Of a DNA stretch of 64,000 nt, positions 39,223-46,573 are shown in pieces. Origin of the DNA: Actinomycetes bacterium (GTDB lineage: Bacteria; Actinomycetota; Coriobacteriia; Coriobacteriales; UBA8131); assembly GCA_009787085.1 (NCBI GenBank), contig WRGR01000041.1, forward strand, positions 1 through 64,000, written 5' to 3'. Position 1 is the first letter of the stretch; each line of letters opens with the position of its first letter. Made by a program: the position numbers and the translations under genes. The notes under the pieces are model-generated. The model had not been told where the DNA came from. It did no database searches and saw only the letters and a program-made list of their open reading frames with translations.

Positions 39223-39560
39223 AGGTGTATCCTTCCTCTGCACAAAGGGCAATGCCCTTTCTGATTGTTGTCAAACAGGATGTCCAAAGCCACGTCGTGG
39301 CACCCTAAAGGATGCGCGCCCATAACGGCTGGCCTCTATCTGGACACAAACGTAAATTTTACCACGAGCTAGCCTACTTGTGTAGAGCACAGCAGCGGTA
39401 AAATGCCCACAGGCTGGCATAGATCTCCGTCCACACCAACTTGCTCTAGGGAAGCACCGACTGATGCTGTCGCGCCAGTTATAATTGTTCTGCCGATCTG
39501 TAAATCGCGCCACTGGTCGGCATTGGCGTCCACACGAACACAGACTGAGGGTCTAAAGCC
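39223..39560. other. Divergent intergenic region between rpmF and the cysteine desulfurase gene
   Basis: 338 bp without a gene. It holds a solo repeat at 39446-39478; promoters for both flanking genes should be here, but I see no strong match. Confidence 0.5.
39446..39478 (+). repeat. Solo copy of the dispersed repeat
   Basis: TCTAGGGAAGCACCGACTGA followed by TGCTGTCGCGCCA; one of the best matches to the consensus. It lies about 80 bp upstream of the cysteine desulfurase start. Confidence 0.8.
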
Positions 39561-40829
39561 ATGCAAGAAAGTAATTTTGAGGGAGCATACCTTGATGCGG
39601 CGGCTACTATGCAGCCTTATCCGGAGGTGGTGGAGGTGGTTGCCCGAACACTACGTGAGGTTTGGGGCAACCCCTCATCCAGCCATCGCCTAGGTGCCGA
39701 GGCCAAAGCGGTTCTGGAGTCCAGCCGCACCACGATCGCCGAGGCGCTGGGGGTTGCCCCAGACGAGCTGTTCTTCACCTCCGGCGGCACCGAAGCCAAC
39801 AACTTGGCGGTCACTGGCAGCTGCCTAGCGCACATCGGCCGAGGGCGGGGGGTGGACGGGGGGACAGCTCCTGTGTCCCGCCGTCCGCGCAGCAAGGCAC
39901 AGGAGCTGTCCCCCCGTCTCCGAGGCAGCACGATCATCACCTCGGAGCTGGAGCACCCCTCAGTGACCAAGGCCGTTCGCAGCCTGAAACGGACGGGCTG
40001 GCCGGTGGAGTACCTCGCCGCCGCCGCCGGCCAGCTTGACCTCGGCCACTTGGAGACGGTGTTGCGCGACTTGGCAGACGGATTTGGAACAGGATCCCTG
40101 ATCACCATAATGTACGTACAAAACGAGTTGGGCTACCTCTTCCCGCTGAAAGCCGTGGCCGAGCTGCGCGACCGGCTGGCCCCGCAGGCGCTTTTCCATA
40201 GCGATGCGGTACAAGCCTTCGGCAAACTGCCCTTCCGGCCGCACCAGATTGGCCTCGACCTGGCCAGCATCAACGCCCATAAGATCGGCGGGCCCAAGGG
40301 GGTCGGGGCGCTGTTCGTGAAGGCCGGATGCGAGCTGTTCAGCACGGCGTTGGGCGGCGGCCAAGAGCGCGGCCTACGCTCGGGCACCGAGGCCGTGGCC
40401 TTGGCGGCCGGCTTCGCCAAAGCGGTGGAGATCAGCATGGCCGGCCAAGATGCGGCCTATCGCCGCGCCGTGGCGCTTAAGGGTCAACTCGCCCAGCTGA
40501 TCTGCCAGCACTTCAAGGCGGCGACTGTCAACTCCCGCGACGACGGCTCACCTTTTATCCTCAGCTTCAGCCTTCCCGGTATCGACAACGAGCAAGCTAT
40601 GGCAAAGCTCAGCGCCGCCGGGATCTACCTCTCCAGGGCATCGGCCTGCACATCCAACCATAGCACCGTGCCACCCGGCACTTGGCGCGAGAAACACCCC
40701 TTGGTATTGCAACTGGCCGGCCTGCCCAAGAGTGCCTTACGCAACACCTTCCGGGTCAGCTTCTCCACGCTGAGCAGCCAGCAAGACATCGAGCGGCTGG
40801 TCGAAGCGCTGCTAGCCTTGCGGGACTAA
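39561..40829 (+). CDS. Cysteine desulfurase (NifS/IscS family)
   Basis: 422 residues. Class V PLP enzyme that takes sulfur from cysteine for Fe-S clusters or cofactors. Pattern: AYLDAAATMQPYPEVVEV near residue 9, FFTSGGTEANNLAV near 72, FHSDAVQAFGKLPF near 214, PLP lysine in INAHKIGGPKGVGALF near 236, and an active-site Cys loop SRASACTSNHSTVPPG near 360. Oddity: residues ~99-120 (GRGVDGGTAPVSRRPRSKAQ onwards) are an in-frame insertion formed by a 21-bp inverted repeat at 39855-39918. First of a plus-strand group facing the Mo-hydroxylase operon; sulfuration of molybdenum cofactor or Fe-S supply is plausible. Confidence 0.92.
   Translation: MQESNFEGAYLDAAATMQPYPEVVEVVARTLREVWGNPSSSHRLGAEAKAVLESSRTTIAEALGVAPDELFFTSGGTEANNLAVTGSCLAHIGRGRGVDGGTAPVSRRPRSKAQELSPRLRGSTIITSELEHPSVTKAVRSLKRTGWPVEYLAAAAGQLDLGHLETVLRDLADGFGTGSLITIMYVQNELGYLFPLKAVAELRDRLAPQALFHSDAVQAFGKLPFRPHQIGLDLASINAHKIGGPKGVGALFVKAGCELFSTALGGGQERGLRSGTEAVALAAGFAKAVEISMAGQDAAYRRAVALKGQLAQLICQHFKAATVNSRDDGSPFILSFSLPGIDNEQAMAKLSAAGIYLSRASACTSNHSTVPPGTWREKHPLVLQLAGLPKSALRNTFRVSFSTLSSQQDIERLVEALLALRD
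39855..39918. repeat. 21-bp inverted repeat inserted in the cysteine desulfurase gene
   Basis: CGGGGGGACAGCTCCTGTG (39857-39875) and its exact complement CACAGGAGCTGTCCCCCCG (39898-39916), with two or three more pairing bases outside. It encodes a segment absent from the enzyme family and keeps the frame. Confidence 0.9.
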
Positions 40830-41146
40830 CAGCATCCCAGGGAGGCGCCGGCTCGCTGCTGATCCTTGGCAGTGAACCAGATATGCCTCCAGCCCCTGCA
40901 AGCAGACCGGACAAACGCTGGCAGTTCTATCGTTCACAGTACCCTTTCCACATTCTAAGCCTCAGCAGGTCTAAGCCTCAGCAGGGCTAGGGAGGCGGTT
41001 TTTGGTGCACTCCAAGGCAATGCAGGCACTCCCCGCCCGCCGGTCTTGCTATACGCGCCCTTGCTGCTTGGTCTATCATGAAGGCTGACGGCGGTCGTCT
41101 GTCAGGGCGGCCAGCAAGTGTGGCCACTTGACCCCAAGGAGGTGCA
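40830..41146. other. Intergenic region before the C-GCAxxG-C-C-like gene
   Basis: 317 bp, no gene. Ten bases after the desulfurase stop, CCCAGGGAGGCGCCGGCTCG weakly resembles the dispersed repeat. CTAAGCCTCAGCAGG occurs twice at 40955-40969 and 40971-40985. Confidence 0.5.
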
Positions 41147-41572
41147 GTGAGCGATTTACAACGGATGCTGGAGCTTTCCAACCAAGGCTTGGCTTGTGCA
41201 CAGATCATGATGCAGCTGGCGCTGGACGCTGACGGCCAAGAGAACGCCGACCTGATCCGCAGTTTGGGGGCGCTGAACAACGGCGTAGGCAACTGCGGCC
41301 TGGTTTGCGGTTCCCTCACCGGTGCGGCCTGCGTGATCTCCTTTTTTGCCGGTCAAGGTGCAGCCGAAGAGATGGCCGACCCGGCTTCGGACGCTATGAT
41401 CCAAGAGCTTTTCGCTTGGTTCAAAAATACGGTTGGAGAAACTTACGGTGGCATCACTTGCCCGGAGATCCTGCAAGGCAAAGAGGCGAACAAGCTTGAC
41501 CGCTGCCCAAAAATCGTCGCGGCCAGCATGGACAAGACCATCGATATCCTGCAAGAACAGCAGTTGCTATAA
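41147..41572 (+). CDS. C-GCAxxG-C-C-family redox protein (DVU_1555-like)
   Basis: 141 residues from GTG 41147, with AAGGAGG six bases upstream. Small helical protein with spaced cysteines: NQGLACAQIMMQ, GNCGLVCGSLTGAACVISFF (the C-GCxxxG core, here slightly changed), GGITCPEILQG and DRCPKIVAASMDK. Such proteins are redox-active and often sit with molybdenum hydroxylases. I recall that the Desulfovibrio Mop cluster carries a member (DVU_1555 family). It lies 13 bp before a class V aminotransferase gene. The role is inferred from context. Confidence 0.75.
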   Translation: MSDLQRMLELSNQGLACAQIMMQLALDADGQENADLIRSLGALNNGVGNCGLVCGSLTGAACVISFFAGQGAAEEMADPASDAMIQELFAWFKNTVGETYGGITCPEILQGKEANKLDRCPKIVAASMDKTIDILQEQQLL

Positions 41573-41585
41573 GCGCGGAGCAATC

Positions 41586-42854
41586 GTGGAGCAATACATC
41601 TACCTGAACAACGCCGCCACCTCTTGGCCGAAACCGCCGGCGGTGGCAGCGGCTTCGGCACAGGCGCTGGCAGGGCTACCAGGGGCGGCCATGCGGGGTG
41701 GCATCGAGGACTTCGATGTCATGGCGGCGGTGCGCCTTGAGCTAGCCGAGCTGTTCGGCCTAAAGAACCCCGCCCGCCTAGCACTGGGAGCCAATTCCAC
41801 TTGGGCCTTGAACTTGGCAATCTTCGGCCTCGGCCTGAAGCCCGGTGATACTGTGCTGAGCACCAAGGCCGAGCACAACTCGGTGTTGCGGCCACTTTTT
41901 GCTCTTGAGCAGCAAGGTCTGCGAGTCTGCTACTTGGACACCGACTGCAATGGACGTATCGCAGTCGCCGACTGGCAACAGGCATTGCAGAAGCTAGAAC
42001 CCAGACTGGCCGTGTTTACCCACGCCTCAAACGTCACCGGTGCCGTGAACGACGCTGCCGAACTGGCCAAGGCGGCTCACGACTGCGGTGCCATGACCAT
42101 CTTGGATGCCTCCCAAACCGCAGGCTGGTGCCCGGTCAAGCTTGAAGAATGGGCAATCGACATGGCAGCCTTCACCGGCCACAAATACCTGCTTGGCCCA
42201 CAGGGCACTGGCGGCCTCTATGTTCGGGAAGGCCTAGAACTCACGCCTCACCTGCTCGGCGGCACCGGCATCCATTCCGATATGCACACCATGCCGCCGG
42301 AGATGCCAACCCACCTAGAAGCCGGCACCGGCAACGAGCCCGGCTTTTACGGCCTACTGGCGGCCTTGGAGTGGGCGCGGGAAAACCCCGTCACAGCCGA
42401 ATGGCAGCGGGTCGACACCGGCCTTGAGCGCCTTAAGAATCACCTGTTGGATATCGGTGCCACAGTTCTGGACGGCACCGTCGGGGATACCGGAAACGCC
42501 GTGTCGGCCGCAGCCACCAAGGCCGACGGGGCCACCAAGGCCGACGGGGCAAGGGCTGCTGGGGGTGCCGGAACAGGAGCTGCGGGGACCGTCAGCCCGC
42601 CGGGCCACATGCCAGTGCTCTCCTTCGTGCTCCGGGGCATCTCTCCCCAAGACAGCGGCGATGCCCTGCGCGACAGCTATGACATCATCGTCCGCACCGG
42701 GCTACACTGTGCGCCGCACATCTTCAGTTGCCTAGGGCTCGACCCAAGCAGCGGCAGTGTGCGCGTCAGCCTCTCCCGTTTCACCAGCCAAGCCGACATC
42801 GACCAGTTAATGGCAGCCTTAAGCGACATCGCCACCACAGCGGATGCCTTCTAG
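41586..42854 (+). CDS. Class V PLP aminotransferase (cysteine desulfurase/sulfurtransferase-like)
   Basis: 422 residues from GTG 41586 (preceded by GGAG); the family begins at YIYLNNAATSWPKPP. Pattern: KAEHNSVLRPLFALEQQGL near residue 97, TILDASQTAGWCPVKLEEWA near 170, PLP lysine in AAFTGHKYLLGPQGTGGLY near 198, and RTGLHCAPHIFSCLGLD near 372 where the active-site Cys is expected. Paired with the preceding redox protein. It could sulfurate the Mo cofactor or mobilise sulfur or selenium. Oddity: a low-complexity insertion at about residues 307-335 with two TKADGA units (18-bp repeats, about 42517-42552). Confidence 0.85.
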   Translation: MEQYIYLNNAATSWPKPPAVAAASAQALAGLPGAAMRGGIEDFDVMAAVRLELAELFGLKNPARLALGANSTWALNLAIFGLGLKPGDTVLSTKAEHNSVLRPLFALEQQGLRVCYLDTDCNGRIAVADWQQALQKLEPRLAVFTHASNVTGAVNDAAELAKAAHDCGAMTILDASQTAGWCPVKLEEWAIDMAAFTGHKYLLGPQGTGGLYVREGLELTPHLLGGTGIHSDMHTMPPEMPTHLEAGTGNEPGFYGLLAALEWARENPVTAEWQRVDTGLERLKNHLLDIGATVLDGTVGDTGNAVSAAATKADGATKADGARAAGGAGTGAAGTVSPPGHMPVLSFVLRGISPQDSGDALRDSYDIIVRTGLHCAPHIFSCLGLDPSSGSVRVSLSRFTSQADIDQLMAALSDIATTADAF

Positions 42855-42871
42855 GCAAGCAATCTGAAACC

Positions 42872-43153
42872 ATGGAATTCGCAGTCAAAAAGGCCGAGAA
42901 CTGCTTCGCTGCTGCCGAGAACTACGAGTACCGCATCGCGCTCGCCGACCAAGACTTCTTGAAGTTGCTGGAAGACAACGGTGCTGACGTGCGCGTCAAT
43001 GAGCAGTTGCGCCGCCCGACGTTCGTCGCTGAGCTGCCGGGCGGGGTGCGCATCAAGGGGCTGCTGGCCAGAAATGTCATCAAGGTCGGCTACCTGCCAA
43101 CCGCCGCTGCCACCCAGAAAGCCGACTTCGAGTCATGGTTGAGCAGCCTTTAA
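42872..43153 (+). CDS. Small unrecognised protein
   Basis: 93 residues from ATG 42872, starting 18 bp after the aminotransferase gene and probably in its operon. It reads MEFAVKKAENCFAAAENYEY, EDNGADVRVNEQLRRPTFVA and GGVRIKGLLARNVIKVGYLP. Soluble, mixed alpha/beta, one Cys. I recognise no family. Codon use matches the neighbours and the frame is likely real. Position suggests a part in the Mo-hydroxylase maturation group. Confidence 0.65.
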   Translation: MEFAVKKAENCFAAAENYEYRIALADQDFLKLLEDNGADVRVNEQLRRPTFVAELPGGVRIKGLLARNVIKVGYLPTAAATQKADFESWLSSL

Positions 43154-43155
43154 GC

Positions 43156-43188
43156 CTATGGAAGTGCCGATTCAATGTTGTTGCACCC
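43156..43188 (+). repeat. Solo copy of the dispersed repeat
   Basis: CTATGGAAGTGCCGATTCAA followed by TGTTGTTGCACCC, starting 3 bases after the stop of the small gene. It lies between the converging gene groups. Confidence 0.65.
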
Positions 43189-43264
43189 GACCGCGAAGCA
43201 TGGCAACCCGCCTTTCCCCTGCCCAGCAAGGCAAACCAGCAAGGCAAAAGTATGTAGACACGCT

Positions 43265-44179
43265 CTATTCTCCGGCCAACTCCTTCATGGCCACCCGGAC
43301 ATTGCCATAACGGCCACTGGAGCTTGCTAGCCATTCAGCCACTTGTTGGCGCTGGCACTCTGGGCAAAGCGGTGGCGCGGGCAGGGCATCCGCATCCGCT
43401 ACTACACCTGTCCGCCCCTGCCCAATTGCACCCGCACCTGCACCAGCACCCGCACCCGCATCCGCACCCGCATCCGCACCTACGCCCACGCTGGCCGCTT
43501 CGCTAGCGCTGCTCAGCGCACTGAACTCCCAAGCCGCTGCCGTTGCGAACTGCTTGCCACAGGCTGCACAGGCCACGTAGTCGAAGTATCTGCCCCAGAT
43601 GGTCACACCCTGCTCGTCTTGCTGGTACTCTATCTGACCGGTCGGGCAAACGTTGGCACAGGCCGTACAGCCAATGCACTCTGCGGAAGGGCGGTGATAG
43701 GGCGTTGCAATCTCTTTCTCCACCCCCCGGTTGACCTTGGCGATCGCCCCAGTGCCAACCTGTTCGCAAGCTACCACGCAAAGGCCACAGAGAATGCATT
43801 TGTCACCGCCGGGCCTCTCGGCTAAACGCGGCAGATCGGCACCCATGAACTTGGCCATCTGGGCGATAGTTTGGCTTTGCGGTGCCAAACGAGCGAGCAG
43901 CGCGACGATCACGCTACGCTGTTCGACAATGCTGTTTGTTTGGGTTTGCACTTCTATCTCTGCTTCTACCGGGTAGATGCAGGAGACGACGGTCTGGGTG
44001 CGACCGCCCCGGGTGACCTCAACGATACAGAGGCGACAGGCACCTAGCCCCTCCAAGCCCTCGTGGTTGCAGAGGCTGGGGATGAAAATGCCGTTGCGGC
44101 GCGCCACTTGCAGCAGGTACTCGCCCTTCTCGCAAGCACAAGCCTTGCCGTCAATGCTGATGATCAGCTTTTCACCCAT
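43265..44179 (-). CDS. NuoG/HydA-like iron-sulfur subunit without an H-cluster
   Basis: 304 residues. N-terminal [2Fe-2S] domain: IPSLCNHEGLEGLGACRLCI and VVSCIYPVE. Then two [4Fe-4S] motifs: CILCGLCVVACEQVGTGAI near 130 and CIGCTACANVCPTGQIEY near 170. The His-Cys3 cluster of NuoG and the catalytic H-cluster domain of FeFe hydrogenase are absent. The end has two CxxC pairs (CAACGKQF and CPECQRQ) split by a Gly/Ala-rich stretch with repeated ADAGADAGAGAG (about 43430-43500). It directly follows the NuoF-like gene (0 bp). It most likely carries electrons between the NADH module and the oxidoreductase; it is not a hydrogenase. Confidence 0.88.
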   Translation of the reverse strand: MGEKLIISIDGKACACEKGEYLLQVARRNGIFIPSLCNHEGLEGLGACRLCIVEVTRGGRTQTVVSCIYPVEAEIEVQTQTNSIVEQRSVIVALLARLAPQSQTIAQMAKFMGADLPRLAERPGGDKCILCGLCVVACEQVGTGAIAKVNRGVEKEIATPYHRPSAECIGCTACANVCPTGQIEYQQDEQGVTIWGRYFDYVACAACGKQFATAAAWEFSALSSASEAASVGVGADAGADAGAGAGAGAGAIGQGRTGVVADADALPAPPLCPECQRQQVAEWLASSSGRYGNVRVAMKELAGE

Positions 44180-46051
44180 CTAGGCCACCTCTTCTTTCCT
44201 CATCGCGATCACTGCGTCGAAGCGACAGGCATCACGGCATGATCCACAGGCGATACATTTCTCAGACTGGATGCTGTAGGGGACTTTCTTCTCACCGCTG
44301 ACTATCCCTACCGGACAGGCGCGGCTACAGGCACCGCAGGAGGTGCATTTCTCAGCATCGATCACATACACCGTAAGCGCCGGACAAACCCCGGCAGGAC
44401 AGGAGCGGTCACGGATGTGAGCCTGGTACTCGTCGCGGAAATGCCGGATGGTCGAAAGCACGGGGTTGGCAGCCGTCTTGCCTAACGCACAGAGCGAGGC
44501 TGCGGTCATGGTGGCGCAGATCCGCTCCAAAAGCTCGATGTCGCCGACTTGACCGCGCCCCTCGGTGATGTCCGTCAAGATCCCCAGCATCTGACGCAGC
44601 CCTTCACGGCAGGGGGTACACTTGCCGCAGCTCTCCTCGGCCAACAGCTTCACGTAGTAGCGCGCCACCTCGACCATGCAGTCGTGCTCATCCATCACGA
44701 TCATGCCGCCAGAGCCCATCATTGCGCCCTCGGCATCCAAGGTGTCGAAGTCCACGGCTAAGTCGAGCTGGCCCTCTGGGATGCAGCCGCCTGAAGGGCC
44801 GCCGGTCTGCACGGCCTTAAACGGTCGGTCGCGCTTGATGCCGCCGCCGATGTCGTAGATCATGTGCCGCAGACTGGCTCCCATTGGCACTTCGATCAGG
44901 CCAGTGCGGTTGACCTTGCCAACTAGGGAGAAGACCTTGGTGCCGGTCGACCCCGCAGTGCCGATCTTGGCAAACTCGGCACCACCGTTAAGGATAATAT
45001 AGGGTATATTGGCCAGGGTCTCAACATTGTTCAGCACTGTCGGCTGGCCCCAAAGGCCCTTCTCGGCGCTGCGGACGTATTTGGCACGCGGCTCGCCTAC
45101 CCGACCCTCAATCGAAGCCATCAGCGCTGTGGACTCGCCACAAACGAAAGCACCGCCACCCCGGACGATTTCCAAACGCAGCTTGCGGCCGCTGCCGCAG
45201 ATATCGTCGCCTAGGTAGCCATCGGCCTCGGCAACCGCAATGGCAGCGGCAATATTGCTCAGCGCCAAGCCATACTCGTCGCGGATGTAGAGAAAGCCCT
45301 GCTCAGCTTGAATCGCCAAGGCCGCGATGGTCAGCCCTTCGATCACCGAGTGTGGGTCGCCCTCAAGGATGGAACGATCCATAAAGGCACCGGGGTCGCC
45401 CTCGTCGCCGTTGCAGATCACATACTTCGGCTTAGCGGGATAACCGGCTGCCGTCTGCCATTTGATGCCAGTCGGAAAGCCAGCACCGCCACGGCCACGC
45501 AAGCCAGAAGCGATGACTTCCTCGACAATCTGCTCCGAACTCATCTGTAGCGCCTTTTTCAAGGCTTGGTAGCCACCAGCAGCGACATAGTCCGCAATGA
45601 CCAGCGGGTCGATTTCGCCGATGTTTCGCAGTGCCAGCTTCTGTTGGTGGGCGTAGAAGGGGTTGTCGATCTGCCGGGTGAGGCGCTGGCGCATCTCACC
45701 GCGATATAGCAGCCTGGCCACAGGCTCGTTGCCCAGGCTGGCAATGATTGGCTCCGCATCCTCCGGTTTCACCTTGTAATAAGAGATATCGTCAGGGTGG
45801 ACCTTGACTATCGGTCCGTTCTCACAAAAGCCGTTGCAGCCGGTGCGCTTGATCTGGGGGGCATCGCTGCTGACGGTAACATCTAGGCCGGCATCCCGGG
45901 CAGCGGCCTCTAGGGCATCGGCTAGCCCCATGGCATTGTTGGCCCGGCAACCGGTGCCGCAGCAGACCAGCAGGCAACGGCGAGGGGTGACTGCCGTCGC
46001 AGCGCCAAAGGCCGTCGGCGGCGTGCCGCAGACGGTTGTTCGCTCACTCAT
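44180..46051 (-). CDS. NuoF/HydB-like NADH-binding FMN flavoprotein
   Basis: 623 residues from ATG 46051, which overlaps the end of the NuoE-like gene (a longer frame upstream is unlikely). N-terminal thioredoxin-like [2Fe-2S] domain: LLVCCGTGCRANNAMG and KRTGCNGFCENGP. NADH/FMN region: GLRGRGGAGFPTGIKW and CNGDEGDPGAFMDRSILEG. SLBB region, then the N3-type [4Fe-4S] ESCGKCTPCREGLRQML. At the C-terminus are two ferredoxin clusters, CTSCGACSRACPVGIVSG and CIACGSCRDACRFDAVIA. This is the architecture of HydB in bifurcating hydrogenases and of related NAD-dependent formate dehydrogenases, so bifurcation is possible but not shown. Confidence 0.95.
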   Translation of the reverse strand: MSERTTVCGTPPTAFGAATAVTPRRCLLVCCGTGCRANNAMGLADALEAAARDAGLDVTVSSDAPQIKRTGCNGFCENGPIVKVHPDDISYYKVKPEDAEPIIASLGNEPVARLLYRGEMRQRLTRQIDNPFYAHQQKLALRNIGEIDPLVIADYVAAGGYQALKKALQMSSEQIVEEVIASGLRGRGGAGFPTGIKWQTAAGYPAKPKYVICNGDEGDPGAFMDRSILEGDPHSVIEGLTIAALAIQAEQGFLYIRDEYGLALSNIAAAIAVAEADGYLGDDICGSGRKLRLEIVRGGGAFVCGESTALMASIEGRVGEPRAKYVRSAEKGLWGQPTVLNNVETLANIPYIILNGGAEFAKIGTAGSTGTKVFSLVGKVNRTGLIEVPMGASLRHMIYDIGGGIKRDRPFKAVQTGGPSGGCIPEGQLDLAVDFDTLDAEGAMMGSGGMIVMDEHDCMVEVARYYVKLLAEESCGKCTPCREGLRQMLGILTDITEGRGQVGDIELLERICATMTAASLCALGKTAANPVLSTIRHFRDEYQAHIRDRSCPAGVCPALTVYVIDAEKCTSCGACSRACPVGIVSGEKKVPYSIQSEKCIACGSCRDACRFDAVIAMRKEEVA

Positions 46052-46559
46052 CACTGCCCCCCTCCTGCTCGTCACGGTACTCCTCGATGACCTGCGGTAA
46101 CTGCCCCATCGTAACCTTGCCATGGTAGTCGTCGTCAACGATCATCACCGGTGCCAAAGCACAGGAGCCAACACAGTTCACCAGCTCCAAGGAGAACTTG
46201 CCGTCAACAGTGCGCTCATCGGCGGCAATGCCCAACGTCCGGCCCAGCTCACCAAGCAAGTTGTTGGTGCCACGCAGATGACAGGCCGTACCGTCGCAGA
46301 GTTTGATGATGTGCTGCCCTTTAGGAGTCAGGCTGAGCGCCTTGTAAAAGGTGGCCAAGGCGTAAAGCTGACCTTCACTGACACCAACATGCCGTTTAAT
46401 CAGCGGTATCGCTTCTTCAGGAATGTATTTGAACTCTTTTTGGACATCCTGAAGAATCGCCAGCGAGTAGCGCCGTTGCCCGGGATACTTGAGTATGATC
46501 CTGTGAATTCCCTCTGCCACAGAACCCGTCTCCGTTGCCTTACTGTTTTCATCAACCAT
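46044..46559 (-). CDS. NuoE/HydC-like [2Fe-2S] subunit
   Basis: 171 residues. Helical N-terminus ending EEAIPLIKRHVGVSEGQLYA, then a thioredoxin-like fold with the four cluster ligands in KLCDGTACHLRG and LVNCVGSCALAPVMIVD. It partners the NuoF-like protein, whose start overlaps its end by 8 bp. GGAAG site before the ATG; 14 bp after the large flavoprotein gene. Confidence 0.95.
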   Translation of the reverse strand: MVDENSKATETGSVAEGIHRIILKYPGQRRYSLAILQDVQKEFKYIPEEAIPLIKRHVGVSEGQLYALATFYKALSLTPKGQHIIKLCDGTACHLRGTNNLLGELGRTLGIAADERTVDGKFSLELVNCVGSCALAPVMIVDDDYHGKVTMGQLPQVIEEYRDEQEGGSDE

Positions 46560-46573
46560 GCTGACTTCTTCCT

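Noticed and set aside
43265-46559. NuoEFG-like genes as an electron-bifurcating FeFe hydrogenase
   Set aside because: The NuoG-like protein stops after the Fe-S domains at 304 residues and has no H-cluster cysteine motifs; no hydrogenase catalytic gene is nearby.
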